A stretch of 64,000 bases of DNA from an uncultured bacterium (GCA_947493945.1 CANLSR010000010.1:54298-118297), one strand, 5' to 3'; positions 1 to 15,196 are shown, counted from the stretch's first letter. The notes: generated by a model from the sequence alone, not told the origin. Translations and numbers: made by a program.

Positions 1-2
1 CG

Positions 3-533
3 GGCGTGCGCGAGAACGGCGGCCAGTACACGCACGGCGTGCTGTGGGCCGTCCGCGCCTTTGCCGAGGCCGGGCGCCACGACCGCGCCGCCGAGCTCCT
101 GCGCATGATCCTGCCGCTCAACCACGCCCGCACGCCGGCCGCCGTGGACCGCTACAAGACCGAGCCCTACGCCGTGGCGGCCGACGTCTACAGCGTCGAC
201 CCGCACCTGGGGCGCGGCGGCTGGACGTGGTACACCGGCTCGGCGGGCTGGATGTGGCGCGTGGCCGTGGAGTCGGTGTTGGGCCTGCGCCGCGAGGCCG
301 AGGCCCTGTGCCTGACGCCGCGGATGCCCAGCGACTGGCCGGGCTACACGGTCCGCTACCGCACCGACGCGCGGGGCACCGTCTACGTCGTCCGCGTGGA
401 GCGCGCCGGCCCGGGCGACGACGTCTCGGGCCACGCCGACGGCCAGCCGCTGGCGGTCGACGGCGGCACGGCGCGGATCCCATTGATCTCCGACGGCGCC
501 GAGCACGTGGCGACGGTTCGGGTCGGCGGATAG
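3..533 (+). CDS. C-terminal part of a GH94-family glycoside phosphorylase / cyclic glucan synthase-like protein (5' end outside window)
   Basis: The reading frame is open from the left edge, so only the last ~176 residues are seen and the true start lies upstream. The stretch ENGGQYTHGVLWAV, followed by KTEPYAVAADVY and GRGGWTWYTGSAGWMWR, is typical of the end of the (alpha/alpha)6 barrel of GH94 enzymes (cellobiose/chitobiose phosphorylases and the phosphorylase domain of NdvB-type cyclic beta-1,2-glucan synthases). These enzymes phosphorolyse or build beta-glucosides. The catalytic Asp would lie upstream of the window, so the exact substrate cannot be told. It ends with a short beta-rich C-terminal domain. 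Its position directly before the ribosomal protein cluster is unusual. Confidence 0.8.
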   Translation, partial: GVRENGGQYTHGVLWAVRAFAEAGRHDRAAELLRMILPLNHARTPAAVDRYKTEPYAVAADVYSVDPHLGRGGWTWYTGSAGWMWRVAVESVLGLRREAEALCLTPRMPSDWPGYTVRYRTDARGTVYVVRVERAGPGDDVSGHADGQPLAVDGGTARIPLISDGAEHVATVRVGG

Positions 534-593
534 CGCGTGGTCTGGTGGCGCGGCGCTCCCGCCGCCATCGCTACGCTCCGTGCGGCATTGGCC

Positions 594-617
594 GTCCCCC
601 TCACGCGTGAGGGGGAC
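594..617. repeat. Perfect 24-bp palindrome in the spacer before rplK
   Basis: The half-site GTCCCCCTCACG is followed immediately by its exact reverse complement. It lies 60 bases after the GH94 stop. It could fold as a terminator stem for that gene, although no T-run follows, or serve as a dimeric protein binding site. Confidence 0.6.
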
Positions 618-838
618 AGTCTGAGTGCCCGCTGGGCGACGGCGACCAGCATGATGGGCGCTCGGACGGGGGGAGCGCTGCGTACGACCCGTCCCTTCCC
701 ATCGCCGGCATCGGCCGCCAGTGGGGCGGGGGAGGCGGTGAACAGCGAGCGAAGCCTGGCCTATGGGCCGGTTTCGGCCCGCAAGCTCCGTAGTTTCGTG
801 ATCCGCCGCCCGAGAGCCCTCGGCTGCGGCCCCACCTG
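618..838 (+). other. Spacer before rplK, probable promoter region
   Basis: No credible gene is seen between the palindrome and the rplK leader; small open frames here show no family resemblance. The promoter of the ribosomal/RNA polymerase cluster should lie here. A TAGTTTCG box at 791-798 resembles the Bacteroidota -7 element TAnnTTTG, but no well-spaced -33 partner is clear, so this is only a hint. Confidence 0.35.
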
Positions 839-877
839 CGCGGGAGTCTCGCTCGAACCGAGACGGTTGCACCGCAC
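839..877 (+). promoter_or_regulatory. Structured leader element upstream of rplK (copy 1 of 2)
   Basis: The sequence GCGGGAGTC leads into a stem GTCTCG/CGAGAC (846-851 with 859-864), followed by TGCACCGCAC (868-877) just before the rplK ATG. The same order of parts (CGCGGGAGTC, hairpin closed by GTC/GAC, TGCACCGCAC) recurs upstream of rplA at 1361-1398. The loops differ while the stem pairing and flanks are kept, which points to a functional RNA, possibly the L1 autoregulatory site known in other bacteria for the L11-L1 operon. That function is inference. Confidence 0.55.
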
Positions 878-883
878 CCCGAC

Positions 884-1321
884 ATGGCAAAAAAGGTAGA
901 CGGCTACATCAAGCTGCAGATCAAGGCCGGCCAGGCGAGCCCGGCCCCGCCGATCGGCCCGGCCCTGGGCCAGAAGGGCGTCAACATCATGGAGTTCTGC
1001 AAGGCGTTCAACGCCGCGACGCAGGACAAGATGGGGCTCGTGATCCCGGTGGTCATCACCGTGTTCGGTGACAAGAGCTTCACGTTCGTCACCAAGAGCC
1101 CGCCGGCCGCGATCCTGCTCAAGAACGCCGCCAAGGTCCAGAAGGGCGCCGGCGACCCGCTGCGCGACAAGGTCGGCAAGGTGACGTGGGACCAGTGCCG
1201 TGACATCGCCGAGCAGAAGCTCGAGGACCTCAACGCGACCGACCTCGACAACGCCGCGCGGATGATCGCCGGCACGGCCCGCTCGATGGGCCTGACCGTC
1301 ACCGGCGCGCCCGTCGCCTAA
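884..1321 (+). CDS. rplK: 50S ribosomal protein L11
   Basis: This 145-residue protein matches the full family length. L11 binds 23S rRNA in the GTPase-associated centre of the large subunit and supports elongation factor function. The N-terminal [20 protein letters not shown] segment (proline-rich switch region) and the C-terminal rRNA-binding part ending near [13 protein letters not shown] are clear. ATG is preceded by CACCCCGAC with no Shine-Dalgarno, as is usual in this window. It is the first gene of the rplKAJL-rpoBC cluster; secE and nusG, which commonly precede it, are not upstream here. Expression is probably tied to the structured leader that also stands before rplA. Confidence 0.98.
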   Translation: MAKKVDGYIKLQIKAGQASPAPPIGPALGQKGVNIMEFCKAFNAATQDKMGLVIPVVITVFGDKSFTFVTKSPPAAILLKNAAKVQKGAGDPLRDKVGKVTWDQCRDIAEQKLEDLNATDLDNAARMIAGTARSMGLTVTGAPVA

Positions 1322-1327
1322 CTCTCC

Positions 1328-1350
1328 CCGCTGGCGGTCGTCGCCAGCGG
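1328..1350. repeat. CCGCTGGCGG-family hairpin after rplK
   Basis: The arms CCGCTGGCG and CGCCAGCGG pair perfectly over 9 bp around a 5-base loop, 6 bases after the rplK stop. It is one of nine intergenic inverted pairs of this motif in the window. No T-run follows, so it is not a classical intrinsic terminator; it may pause transcription or protect the 3' end. Confidence 0.7.
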
Positions 1351-1360
1351 GACGTTCACT

Positions 1361-1398
1361 CGCGGGAGTCCCGGCCCACCGGGACGTCTGCACCGCAC
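1361..1398 (+). promoter_or_regulatory. Structured leader element upstream of rplA (copy 2 of 2)
   Basis: CGCGGGA runs into a perfect stem GTCCCGG/CCGGGAC (1368-1374 with 1379-1385, loop CCCA), followed by TGCACCGCAC at 1389-1398. It matches the element before rplK in order, spacing and flanks, while the stem bases differ by paired changes. It sits 13 bases before the rplA start, where a repressor protein or ribosome access could act on translation. Confidence 0.6.
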
Positions 1399-1411
1399 AC
1401 CCTGCACATTC

Positions 1412-2134
1412 ATGGCAAAACGAGGAAAACGATACCGCCAGGCCGCCGAGCTCGTCGCTACGGCGGTCGAGGAGGCCGAGGGGCCGCTCCCGCTCGACCA
1501 GGCCGCACGGCTGGTCAAGGAGACCGGGCGGGCCAAGTTCGAGGAGTCCGTCGACATCGACATCCGCCTGGGCGTGGACCCCAAGCACGCCGACCAGATG
1601 GTCCGCGGCTCGGTCGCGCTCCCGCACGGGACCGGCAAGACCGTCCGCGTGCTGGTCCTGACCAACGAGGGCAAACAGGCCGAGGCGACCGCCGCCGGCG
1701 CCGACATGGTCGGGCTGGACGACTACGCGGACAAGATCCAGAACGAGGGGTTCACCGACTTCGACGTGCTCATCGCCAGCCCGGACGTGATGCCGGTCGT
1801 CGGCCGGCTGGGCCGCGTGCTCGGGCCCCGCGGATTGATGCCGAACCCCAAGTCGGGCACGGTCACCAACGACCTGGCCGAGGCGGTGGAAGCCGTCAAG
1901 GCCGGCCGGATCGACTTCCGCGTCGACAAGGCGGGCATCATCCACACCGCCATCGGGAAGTCGACGTTCACCGACGACCAGATCCGCGACAACGCCGACG
2001 CCTTCCTCAAGGAGATCATCCGCCTCCGCCCGGCGGCCGCGAAGGGCCTGTACGTCAAGAGCGTCACGCTCTCGACCACGATGGGCCCCGCCGTCCCGGT
2101 CGACCGTGGCGCCGCCGTCACCGCCACTCGCTAA
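1412..2134 (+). CDS. rplA: 50S ribosomal protein L1
   Basis: At 240 residues this is a full-length L1, the two-domain protein of the L1 stalk that helps release deacylated tRNA; in many bacteria it also represses its own operon by binding the mRNA leader. The N-terminal [13 protein letters not shown] and the central [20 protein letters not shown] signature are present. It starts at ATG 1412 after the second copy of the leader element, which is a natural candidate for L1 autoregulation (inference). It is the second gene of the cluster, 90 bases after rplK. Confidence 0.98.
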   Translation: MAKRGKRYRQAAELVATAVEEAEGPLPLDQAARLVKETGRAKFEESVDIDIRLGVDPKHADQMVRGSVALPHGTGKTVRVLVLTNEGKQAEATAAGADMVGLDDYADKIQNEGFTDFDVLIASPDVMPVVGRLGRVLGPRGLMPNPKSGTVTNDLAEAVEAVKAGRIDFRVDKAGIIHTAIGKSTFTDDQIRDNADAFLKEIIRLRPAAAKGLYVKSVTLSTTMGPAVPVDRGAAVTATR

Positions 2135-2136
2135 TC

Positions 2137-2211
2137 GTTGAATGTGCAAAGTGAAGGGCCGAACGCGCGTCGTGCCGTTGGCCTTCCGCACTCCACTTTC
2201 AAGCATTCAAC
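2137..2211 (+). promoter_or_regulatory. Long imperfect hairpin between rplA and rplJ: candidate L10 leader
   Basis: Three nested paired blocks are seen: GTTGAATG (2137-2144) with CATTCAAC (2204-2211), AAAGTG (2148-2153) with CACTTT (2194-2199), and GAAGGGCC with GGCCTTC (2180-2186), separated by small internal loops. The structure fills the whole rplA-rplJ spacer and ends 9 bases before the rplJ ATG. In many bacteria the L10-(L12)n complex binds a leader at exactly this place to repress rplJL translation. Position and architecture fit; the kink-turn details were not verified. Confidence 0.7.
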
Positions 2212-2220
2212 TCTAAAGAC

Positions 2221-2754
2221 ATGCCGCTTACCAAAGCACAAAAGTCCGAGGCGCTCGATGCCATCTCCGACCAGCTCGGCGAGGCCAACACCGTCTACCT
2301 GACCGACTACCAGGGCCTGACCGTCGAGCAGGCGACGGGCCTGCGCCGGGCCTTCCGCGAGGCCGACGTCCAGTTCAAGGTTCTCAAGAACACGCTCCTC
2401 CGCCGCGCGATGGAGAACCAGGGCGGGTTCGACGACCTGATCGACCAGCTCCACGGGCCGACGGCCGTCGCGTTCACGAACGACCCGGCCGGCCCGGCCA
2501 AGGTGCTCAAGAAGTTCCTCGACGACAACAACCTCGAAGTCCCGCGCTTCAAGGGCGCCTACATCGACGGCTCCGTCTACGGCGAGGACCAGCTGGACGT
2601 GCTGGCCTCGCTCAAGAGCCGCGACGAGCTTCTCGCCGACATCCTGGGCCTGCTCATGGCGCCCATCACCAACGTCGCGTCGGCCCTCGGCGCGCAGGGC
2701 GCTGGCCTGGCCAGCGTCATCCAGCAGATCTCCGAAAAGGAGGAGGAGGCCTAG
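2221..2754 (+). CDS. rplJ: 50S ribosomal protein L10
   Basis: This 177-residue protein is L10, the base of the ribosomal stalk, which anchors L7/L12 dimers through a long C-terminal helix. The family pattern is seen in the N-terminal KAQKSEALDAISDQLGEAN, the VLKNTLLRRAM segment and the closing helix ASVIQQISEKEEEA. The start ATG follows the long hairpin at 2137-2211, which probably lets the L10-L12 complex control translation of this gene and of rplL. No Shine-Dalgarno is present. Length and order are standard. Confidence 0.97.
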   Translation: MPLTKAQKSEALDAISDQLGEANTVYLTDYQGLTVEQATGLRRAFREADVQFKVLKNTLLRRAMENQGGFDDLIDQLHGPTAVAFTNDPAGPAKVLKKFLDDNNLEVPRFKGAYIDGSVYGEDQLDVLASLKSRDELLADILGLLMAPITNVASALGAQGAGLASVIQQISEKEEEA

Positions 2755-2778
2755 CCCCCTGCTGACTCACCCCGCACG

Positions 2779-2797
2779 GCCGGCGACTCGCGCCGGC
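2779..2797 (+). promoter_or_regulatory. Hairpin in the rplJ-rplL spacer
   Basis: GCCGGCG (2779-2785) pairs with CGCCGGC (2791-2797) around the loop ACTCG. It lies between the rplJ stop and the rplL start, where many bacteria have a translational initiation enhancer to reach the higher L12 dosage. The function here is inferred only from position. Confidence 0.45.
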
Positions 2798-2864
2798 ACG
2801 GCATCCCCTTAATCAGCGGCGTAGCCACCCAAGGCTGAGACCGCCGCAGGAACACCCACACATC

Positions 2865-3242
2865 ATGGCAGACATCAACACCATCGCCGAGAGCCTCGTC
2901 AACCTCACCATCAAGGAGGCCAACGAGCTGCTCACGGTCCTCAAGGACGAGTACGGCATCGAGCCCGCCGCCGCCGCCGCCGTCATGGCCGGCCCGGCCG
3001 GTGGCGACGGCGCCGCGGCGGCCGAGGAGCAGTCCGAGTTCGACGTGATCCTGTCGGGCATCGGCGGCAACAAGATCGCCGTCATCAAGGAGGTCCGCGG
3101 GATCACCGGCCTGGGTCTCAAGGAGGCCAAGGAGCTCGTCGACAACGCGCCGTCCCCGATCAAGGAGGGCGTGCCGAAGGAGGAGGCCGACGAGGTCAAG
3201 GGCAAGCTCGAGGGCGCCGGCGCCACGGTCGAGCTCAAGTAG
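2865..3242 (+). CDS. rplL: 50S ribosomal protein L7/L12
   Basis: The 125-residue protein has the usual L12 plan: an N-terminal dimerisation helix pair (about residues 1-40), an alanine-rich hinge ([21 protein letters not shown], about 44-64) and a globular C-terminal domain with [20 protein letters not shown] and the ending [10 protein letters not shown]. It forms the multi-copy stalk that recruits translation GTPases. It is preceded by a 110-base spacer and followed by a 368-base, highly structured spacer before rpoB. Confidence 0.98.
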   Translation: MADINTIAESLVNLTIKEANELLTVLKDEYGIEPAAAAAVMAGPAGGDGAAAAEEQSEFDVILSGIGGNKIAVIKEVRGITGLGLKEAKELVDNAPSPIKEGVPKEEADEVKGKLEGAGATVELK

Positions 3243-3610
3243 TCCCGCCGCTGGCGGCCCTCGCCTCGGCGAGACGCCCCGCCAGCGCGTCGCGTGTCGC
3301 CCGCCCCCCCGGCGGAGGCTTCGGCCTCCTGGCCGAGTGGGGGCGGGCGTTCGCGGCATCCGGCCCCGCCGCCCAACCGGCGGGCGCTGGCCCGTGCGAA
3401 GACCGTGCCAACCCACGGCCCGCACACCCGAATGGGCGGAACCCCGAGTTCCAGTCCCCGTTCGGCTCTGTCCGCCCCCGACCGTAGGGGCGCACCGACC
3501 CCCGCGCTGGCGGGTTCATTCGCCAGCGCCGCCCGGGGAGCCCGGAGCTCCGGCTCCGTCGCTCCCGTCCGGGCACCCGCAGCACCAGGTCACCAACCCC
3601 AGGGTACGCC
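3243..3610 (+). promoter_or_regulatory. Structured rplL-rpoB spacer with several strong hairpins
   Basis: No gene is seen here. The spacer carries a CGCTGGCGG/CCGCCAGCG pair (3249-3287), which encloses a smaller CTCGC/GCGAG stem (3260-3273). It also has a very stable C(UUCG)G tetraloop stem GGAGGC/GCCTCC (3314-3329), a second pair GCGCTGGCG/CGCCAGCGC (3504-3529), and a near-palindrome around CCGGAGCTCCGG (about 3537-3557). In E. coli the same spacer holds an attenuator and an RNase III processing site that lower rpoBC expression relative to rplJL; a similar role is plausible here. Confidence 0.6.
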
Positions 3611-7477
<3,867 letters not shown>

Positions 7478-7489
7478 CGACGGGCGCCG

Positions 7490-7518
7490 GCCGCTGGCGG
7501 ACACACACCGCCAGCGGC
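7490..7518. repeat. CCGCTGGCGG-family hairpin between rpoB and rpoC
   Basis: CCGCTGGCGG (7491-7500) and CCGCCAGCGG (7508-7517) are perfect inverted copies around ACACACA, extended by one further G-C pair. It begins 13 bases after the rpoB stop and is the cleanest member of the repeat family. Confidence 0.75.
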
Positions 7519-7566
7519 GCGGCCTCTCGCCCCGTCTCTAGTCCACCACTATTACAGATCAAACAC

Positions 7567-11928
<4,362 letters not shown>

Positions 11929-11968
11929 CAGGCGGCGGGCGACGAGCCCAGGTCCATCGGACGACAGG

Positions 11969-12002
11969 CGCCCCGGTTGCAGCGATGCGGCCGGGGCGTT
12001 TT
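11969..12002 (+). terminator. Rho-independent terminator after rpoC
   Basis: CGCCCCGG (11969-11976) pairs with CCGGGGCG (11991-11998) and is followed directly by TTTT. Position 40 bases after the rpoC stop makes it the end of the cluster transcript. Confidence 0.8.
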
Positions 12003-12015
12003 CGTGGTGCCACCG

Positions 12016-12050
12016 GCTGGCGGTCGGCCTGGGCGGTGGCCTCCGCCAGC
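12016..12050. repeat. CCGCTGGCGG-family inverted pair after the rpoC terminator
   Basis: GCTGGCGG (12016-12023) and CCGCCAGC (12043-12050) form an inverted pair with a 19-base loop. It lies between the rpoC terminator and the terminator of the opposing gene. Confidence 0.5.
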
Positions 12051-12062
12051 GGGGCGGACGCG

Positions 12063-12095
12063 AAAAAGCCCCCGGCGCACCAGGCGCCGGGGGCT
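12063..12095 (-). terminator. Rho-independent terminator of the DUF3072 gene
   Basis: On the minus strand AGCCCCCGGCGC pairs with GCGCCGGGGGCT (12-bp perfect stem, 12084-12095 with 12067-12078) and is followed by a T-run (12063-12067). It lies 22 bases past the stop of the minus-strand gene ending at 12117. Confidence 0.85.
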
Positions 12096-12116
12096 AGGAC
12101 CGGGAGGCCGGGCGAG

Positions 12117-12338
12117 TTACTCGCCGCGTCCGGTCTCGCCCTGGAGTTCGTCGATCTTCTTGGACGCGTCGGCCTTGGACAGGCCGTCGTAGTCCTTGGG
12201 GTCGTGGCCGGCCTGCTGGGCCAGCGTGTGGAGGTAGGAGCGCTGGGCGCCCGTCATCTCCTCGTCGCCGGTGGTCCAGTTGTCGGGGTCCTTCTGGGCG
12301 TTGGTGGAGGTGTCGTTCTGGTCTTCGGGGGTCGCCAT
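12117..12338 (-). CDS. Small DUF3072-like protein
   Basis: A 73-residue acidic, hydrophilic protein. The segment EEMTGAQRSYLHTLAQQAG followed by LSKADASKKIDELQ matches the DUF3072 pattern, a short family of unknown function found widely in bacteria. The ATG at 12338 (MATPEDQND) is chosen over an upstream in-frame ATG because the extra residues are low-complexity and unlike the family. It has its own intrinsic terminator, so it is probably a single-gene unit. It carries no signal peptide or membrane segment and should be cytoplasmic. What it does is unknown. Confidence 0.8.
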   Translation of the reverse strand: MATPEDQNDTSTNAQKDPDNWTTGDEEMTGAQRSYLHTLAQQAGHDPKDYDGLSKADASKKIDELQGETGRGE

Positions 12339-12422
12339 AAGAGGGGGGGATGGGGTGGAGTCGTCCCAAGATCGGGGGCGTGTGCGACAGCCGTCCGTCA
12401 TCGGGGATTCCCTACGCGCCAG

Positions 12423-12466
12423 CCGCTGGCGGTCGTCGCCCGCACTCCGATGTGGGCCGCCAGCGG
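12423..12466. repeat. CCGCTGGCGG-family hairpin after the deacetylase gene
   Basis: Perfect 10-bp arms CCGCTGGCGG (12423-12432) and CCGCCAGCGG (12457-12466) enclose a 24-base loop. The right arm ends one base before the stop of the minus-strand deacetylase gene, so the hairpin forms the 3' end of its mRNA. Confidence 0.65.
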
Positions 12467-12467
12467 G

Positions 12468-13412
12468 TCAGGCGTAGACGGCGGCGGCCTGGCGGAACAG
12501 CGTCGCGTGGAGGTCGGCGGTGGCGGAGGCCAGGGTCTCGGGCGCTTGGCCCGGCGCGCGCCGAGCCGCGTAGCCGCCGGAGAGCAAGAGGCACAACGGG
12601 ACGCCGGCGTCCCGGACCGTCTCGCACACCCGCCGGTCGCGCGCGGCCAGGCCGTCGCGCGTGAGCGACAGCCGGCCAAAGCGGTCGTCCGCCACCACGT
12701 CGACGCCGCCGAGGGTTACGACGAGGTCGGGCTCCGACTGGCGGAGCGTGTCGGGAAGGTGCTGGGCGACGGCGTCGAGGTAGGCCGCGTCGCCGGTGCC
12801 GTCCGCCAGCGGCACGTCGAGCGTCGAGGGCGGCTTCTCAAACGGGAAGTTGCGCGCGCCGTGCAGCGACAGCGTAAAGACGCCGCCGGCCGGCCACGCG
12901 CGGTCGCCGCCGAACACGGTCGCCGTGCCGTTGCCCTGATGCACGTCGAGATCCACCACCAGCGCGCGGCGGATCCAGCCGGACCGCTGGAGCACGCGGA
13001 GCGCCACGGCCACGTCGTTGAGCACGCAGAACCCCTCGGGACGGTCGGGCATGGCGTGGTGCGTGCCGCCGGCCAGGTTGCCCGCGACGCCGTCCACCAG
13101 GGCCATCGAGCACGCGTTGATCGTTCCCTGGACGGCCAGCCGGCTGCGGCGCACCAGCGCCGGGCTCTGGGGCAGGCCCATCCGCCGCACGTCGGCGCGC
13201 GTCAGGGTGCCCGTGGCGAGGGCGTCGAGGTAGCGGCGCGTGTGGACGAGCAGGAGGTCCGCCCAGTCCGCTTCTCGGGGGGCGACCACCTCGTCCGCCT
13301 GGACCACGCCCTCGGCCAGCAGCAGGTCGCGGAGGGCCGAGAACTTGGCCATCGGGAAGGCGTGGCCCTCGGGGAGCGGGACGACGTAGCCCGGGTGGTA
13401 CGAGACGCGCAG
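12468..13412 (-). CDS. Histone deacetylase family protein (AcuC/HDAC-like hydrolase), start codon uncertain
   Basis: The protein belongs to the arginase/deacetylase superfamily that removes acetyl groups from lysine or polyamine substrates using zinc. Visible motifs are GGTHHAMPDRPEGFCVLNDVA (His-His pair), DLDVHQGNGTA (Asp-X-His zinc ligands), GVDVVADDRFGRL (third Asp) and LSGGYA (catalytic-type Tyr). The first ATG (13352) would remove about 20 residues, LRVSYHPGYVVPLPEGHAFP, that look like the conserved family N-terminus. Upstream in the same frame no ATG, GTG or TTG precedes them before the neighbouring thioredoxin gene, so a CTG at 13412 is proposed. It lies 4 bases after the thioredoxin stop, probably in one operon with it and the glycosyltransferase gene. 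Confidence 0.8.
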   Translation of the reverse strand: MRVSYHPGYVVPLPEGHAFPMAKFSALRDLLLAEGVVQADEVVAPREADWADLLLVHTRRYLDALATGTLTRADVRRMGLPQSPALVRRSRLAVQGTINACSMALVDGVAGNLAGGTHHAMPDRPEGFCVLNDVAVALRVLQRSGWIRRALVVDLDVHQGNGTATVFGGDRAWPAGGVFTLSLHGARNFPFEKPPSTLDVPLADGTGDAAYLDAVAQHLPDTLRQSEPDLVVTLGGVDVVADDRFGRLSLTRDGLAARDRRVCETVRDAGVPLCLLLSGGYAARRAPGQAPETLASATADLHATLFRQAAAVYA

Positions 13413-13416
13413 GACG

Positions 13417-13968
13417 TTACTGGCGGGGCGGCGTGGTCGTGTCCGTGGCCTGATCCAGGTCCAGGCCCGAGCGGCGCGCAGCGAGAAAGTCGTCGAAGGT
13501 CTGGGTCTCGTAGGCCTCCTCCTTCACGTACTGGAGCACGTGGAGGTAGGTCTCCGCGTCCACGTACCCCGGCACCTTGGTGATCATCGAGCCGTCGTGG
13601 TCCACGAACACGCTCGTGGGCGTGCCGGCGATGCCCATCGCCTGGCCGAGTTGGACGCCGGTCACCGAGGCATCGAAAAACTGCACCGTCGTCGTGTCCT
13701 CCAGGTCGAGGCGCGTCGGGGCAAAGTGCTCGTTGACGTAGCTCTGGACGGCGTCCTCGGTAAAGACCTCGCGGTCGAACCGGACGCAGTAGCCGCACCA
13801 CGCCGCGTAGCCGTAGACCAGGATCAGCTTGTCGTCGGCCTGGGCGCTGGCGATGGCGTCCTCCATCGGGAGCCAGTCCGGCGCGTCGTCCGGGACGACG
13901 GAGGCGTCGCGCTGGGCCTGGGCGGCGACGGGGAGCGCGAGCAGCGCGAGCAGAACGAGTCGGGTCAT
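13417..13968 (-). CDS. Exported thioredoxin-fold protein with CGYC active site
   Basis: At 183 residues it begins with a signal peptide (MTRLVLLALLALPVAAQAQ), so it acts in the periplasm. The motif YAAWCGYCVRFDREVF contains a CxxC pair of the thioredoxin type and resembles the thioredoxin_7/DUF255-like group that reduces or forms disulfides in exported proteins. The cis-proline region is seen as GIAGTPTSVFVD. ATG at 13968 overlaps the stop of the upstream glycosyltransferase gene (ATGA), indicating translational coupling. The specific partner is unknown. The TTTPPRQ C-terminus is disordered. Confidence 0.85.
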   Translation of the reverse strand: MTRLVLLALLALPVAAQAQRDASVVPDDAPDWLPMEDAIASAQADDKLILVYGYAAWCGYCVRFDREVFTEDAVQSYVNEHFAPTRLDLEDTTTVQFFDASVTGVQLGQAMGIAGTPTSVFVDHDGSMITKVPGYVDAETYLHVLQYVKEEAYETQTFDDFLAARRSGLDLDQATDTTTPPRQ

Positions 13969-15095
13969 GGGAGGAGTCGGCGGACGAGGGCACGGAACGC
14001 GGCTCGGCCGGCCGTCCATGTGTAGGGGGCGAGAGTCGGGGCGGTCTGTGTCGCCCACTGCGCTCGAACGGCCCGATCGAGCGACTGGCGGAGCGCGTCG
14101 GCGACGGCGGCCGGGTCGGAGGGGTCGGCGAGGACGCCGACGCCCTGGTCCACGACGGCGCGGAGTTCGGGGAGCGGGCTGGCGACTACCGGGACGCCGG
14201 CGGCAAGGTACTCGAACAGCTTGTTGGGCAGGCTCAGGCGCAGGCTCTCGGTCAAGGGTTCGATCAGGCAGGCGCCCAGGTCGGCGCCGGGCGTCAGGGC
14301 CGCCAGCCGGTCGGGCGGCACGAACGGGTGCAGGACGAGGCGGTCGCCCAGGTCCGCACCCGCCGCCGCCAGGTCGCCGGCCAGCACGCCCTCGCCGATG
14401 AGCACGAGCCGGACCCCGTCCACGGCCCGCGCCGCCTGTACCAGCGTCGCCAGCCCGCGGCCGGGGCGGAACAGGCCCTGGTAGAGCACCACCGTCCGGC
14501 CGTCGTCGGGCAGGCCGAGCGCGTCCGCCAGCGCGCGGCGGTCTCGGGCGGGCGCGGCCGGGGGCGCGTTGTAGAGCACCGTCGGGCGACGGATGCCGTA
14601 GGTCTCGGCCAGCCGGTCCGCGATGGCGCCGCCGACCGTCAAGACGGCGTCGGCGCGGCCGATAAAGCGTCGTTCGACGGCACGCCAGGCGGCGCCCACC
14701 CAGGGCCGGCCGTGCGACGAGTCCAGCGCGGCGTAGAGCTCGCGCGAGTCGTAGACCAGCGCGCCGCCGTGGTGGCGGGCCGCGCCGGCGAGCGCGGGCA
14801 GCGTGTAGAGGTCGCTCGCGAGGTAGAGCCCGGCCGGCCGGGCGAGCGCGGCCCGGCGGACGGCGCGGTGGGCGTGCCAGAACATCCGCGGCCCCGATCC
14901 CGCCACGCGCTCCACCCGGAGGCGCACGGGCTCGGGGAGCGCGTCGGGGTCGCGGGGCTCGGCCGTCTGGACCACCGTCGTCTCGACGCCGAGCGCCGCG
15001 AGCTCGCGCAACTGGCGGAGCGCGCGCGACGAGCCGGTCACGTCGCCGACTAGGGCGAACACGGCGTGCCGGGGGCGTGGGGGAGACGGCGTCAA
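13965..15095 (-). CDS. Glycosyltransferase, GT4-like (GT-B fold)
   Basis: The protein (376 residues from the TTG at 15095) has an N-terminal Rossmann half (FALVGDVTGSSRALRQLREL) and a C-terminal GT4 half with VVLYQGLFRPGRGLATLV, LVLIGEGVL and the nucleotide-binding region RLSLPNKLFEYLAAGVPVV. Such enzymes transfer sugars from nucleotide donors; donor and acceptor cannot be told here. A GTG at 15062 is a good alternative start, since it places the first beta strand at the N-terminus. It runs divergently from the HtrA-like gene and overlaps the thioredoxin gene by 4 bases. It lies apart from the main polysaccharide locus. Confidence 0.85.
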   Translation of the reverse strand: MTPSPPRPRHAVFALVGDVTGSSRALRQLRELAALGVETTVVQTAEPRDPDALPEPVRLRVERVAGSGPRMFWHAHRAVRRAALARPAGLYLASDLYTLPALAGAARHHGGALVYDSRELYAALDSSHGRPWVGAAWRAVERRFIGRADAVLTVGGAIADRLAETYGIRRPTVLYNAPPAAPARDRRALADALGLPDDGRTVVLYQGLFRPGRGLATLVQAARAVDGVRLVLIGEGVLAGDLAAAGADLGDRLVLHPFVPPDRLAALTPGADLGACLIEPLTESLRLSLPNKLFEYLAAGVPVVASPLPELRAVVDQGVGVLADPSDPAAVADALRQSLDRAVRAQWATQTAPTLAPYTWTAGRAAFRALVRRLLP

Positions 15096-15196
15096 TCGTG
15101 CGGGGTCTGAGCGGGGAGGGACGGCCGAAACGTATGTTAGCTGCCGGATGCGCAGGCACGTTTGGGGGCCCCGGCATCCGGTCCACCCTCCCTTAC

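Noticed and set aside
791..798. TAGTTTCG as a firm promoter of the rplK cluster
   Set aside because: It resembles the -7 consensus but a TTTC upstream is only 15 bases away and no other -33 element fits, so it is not listed as a promoter.
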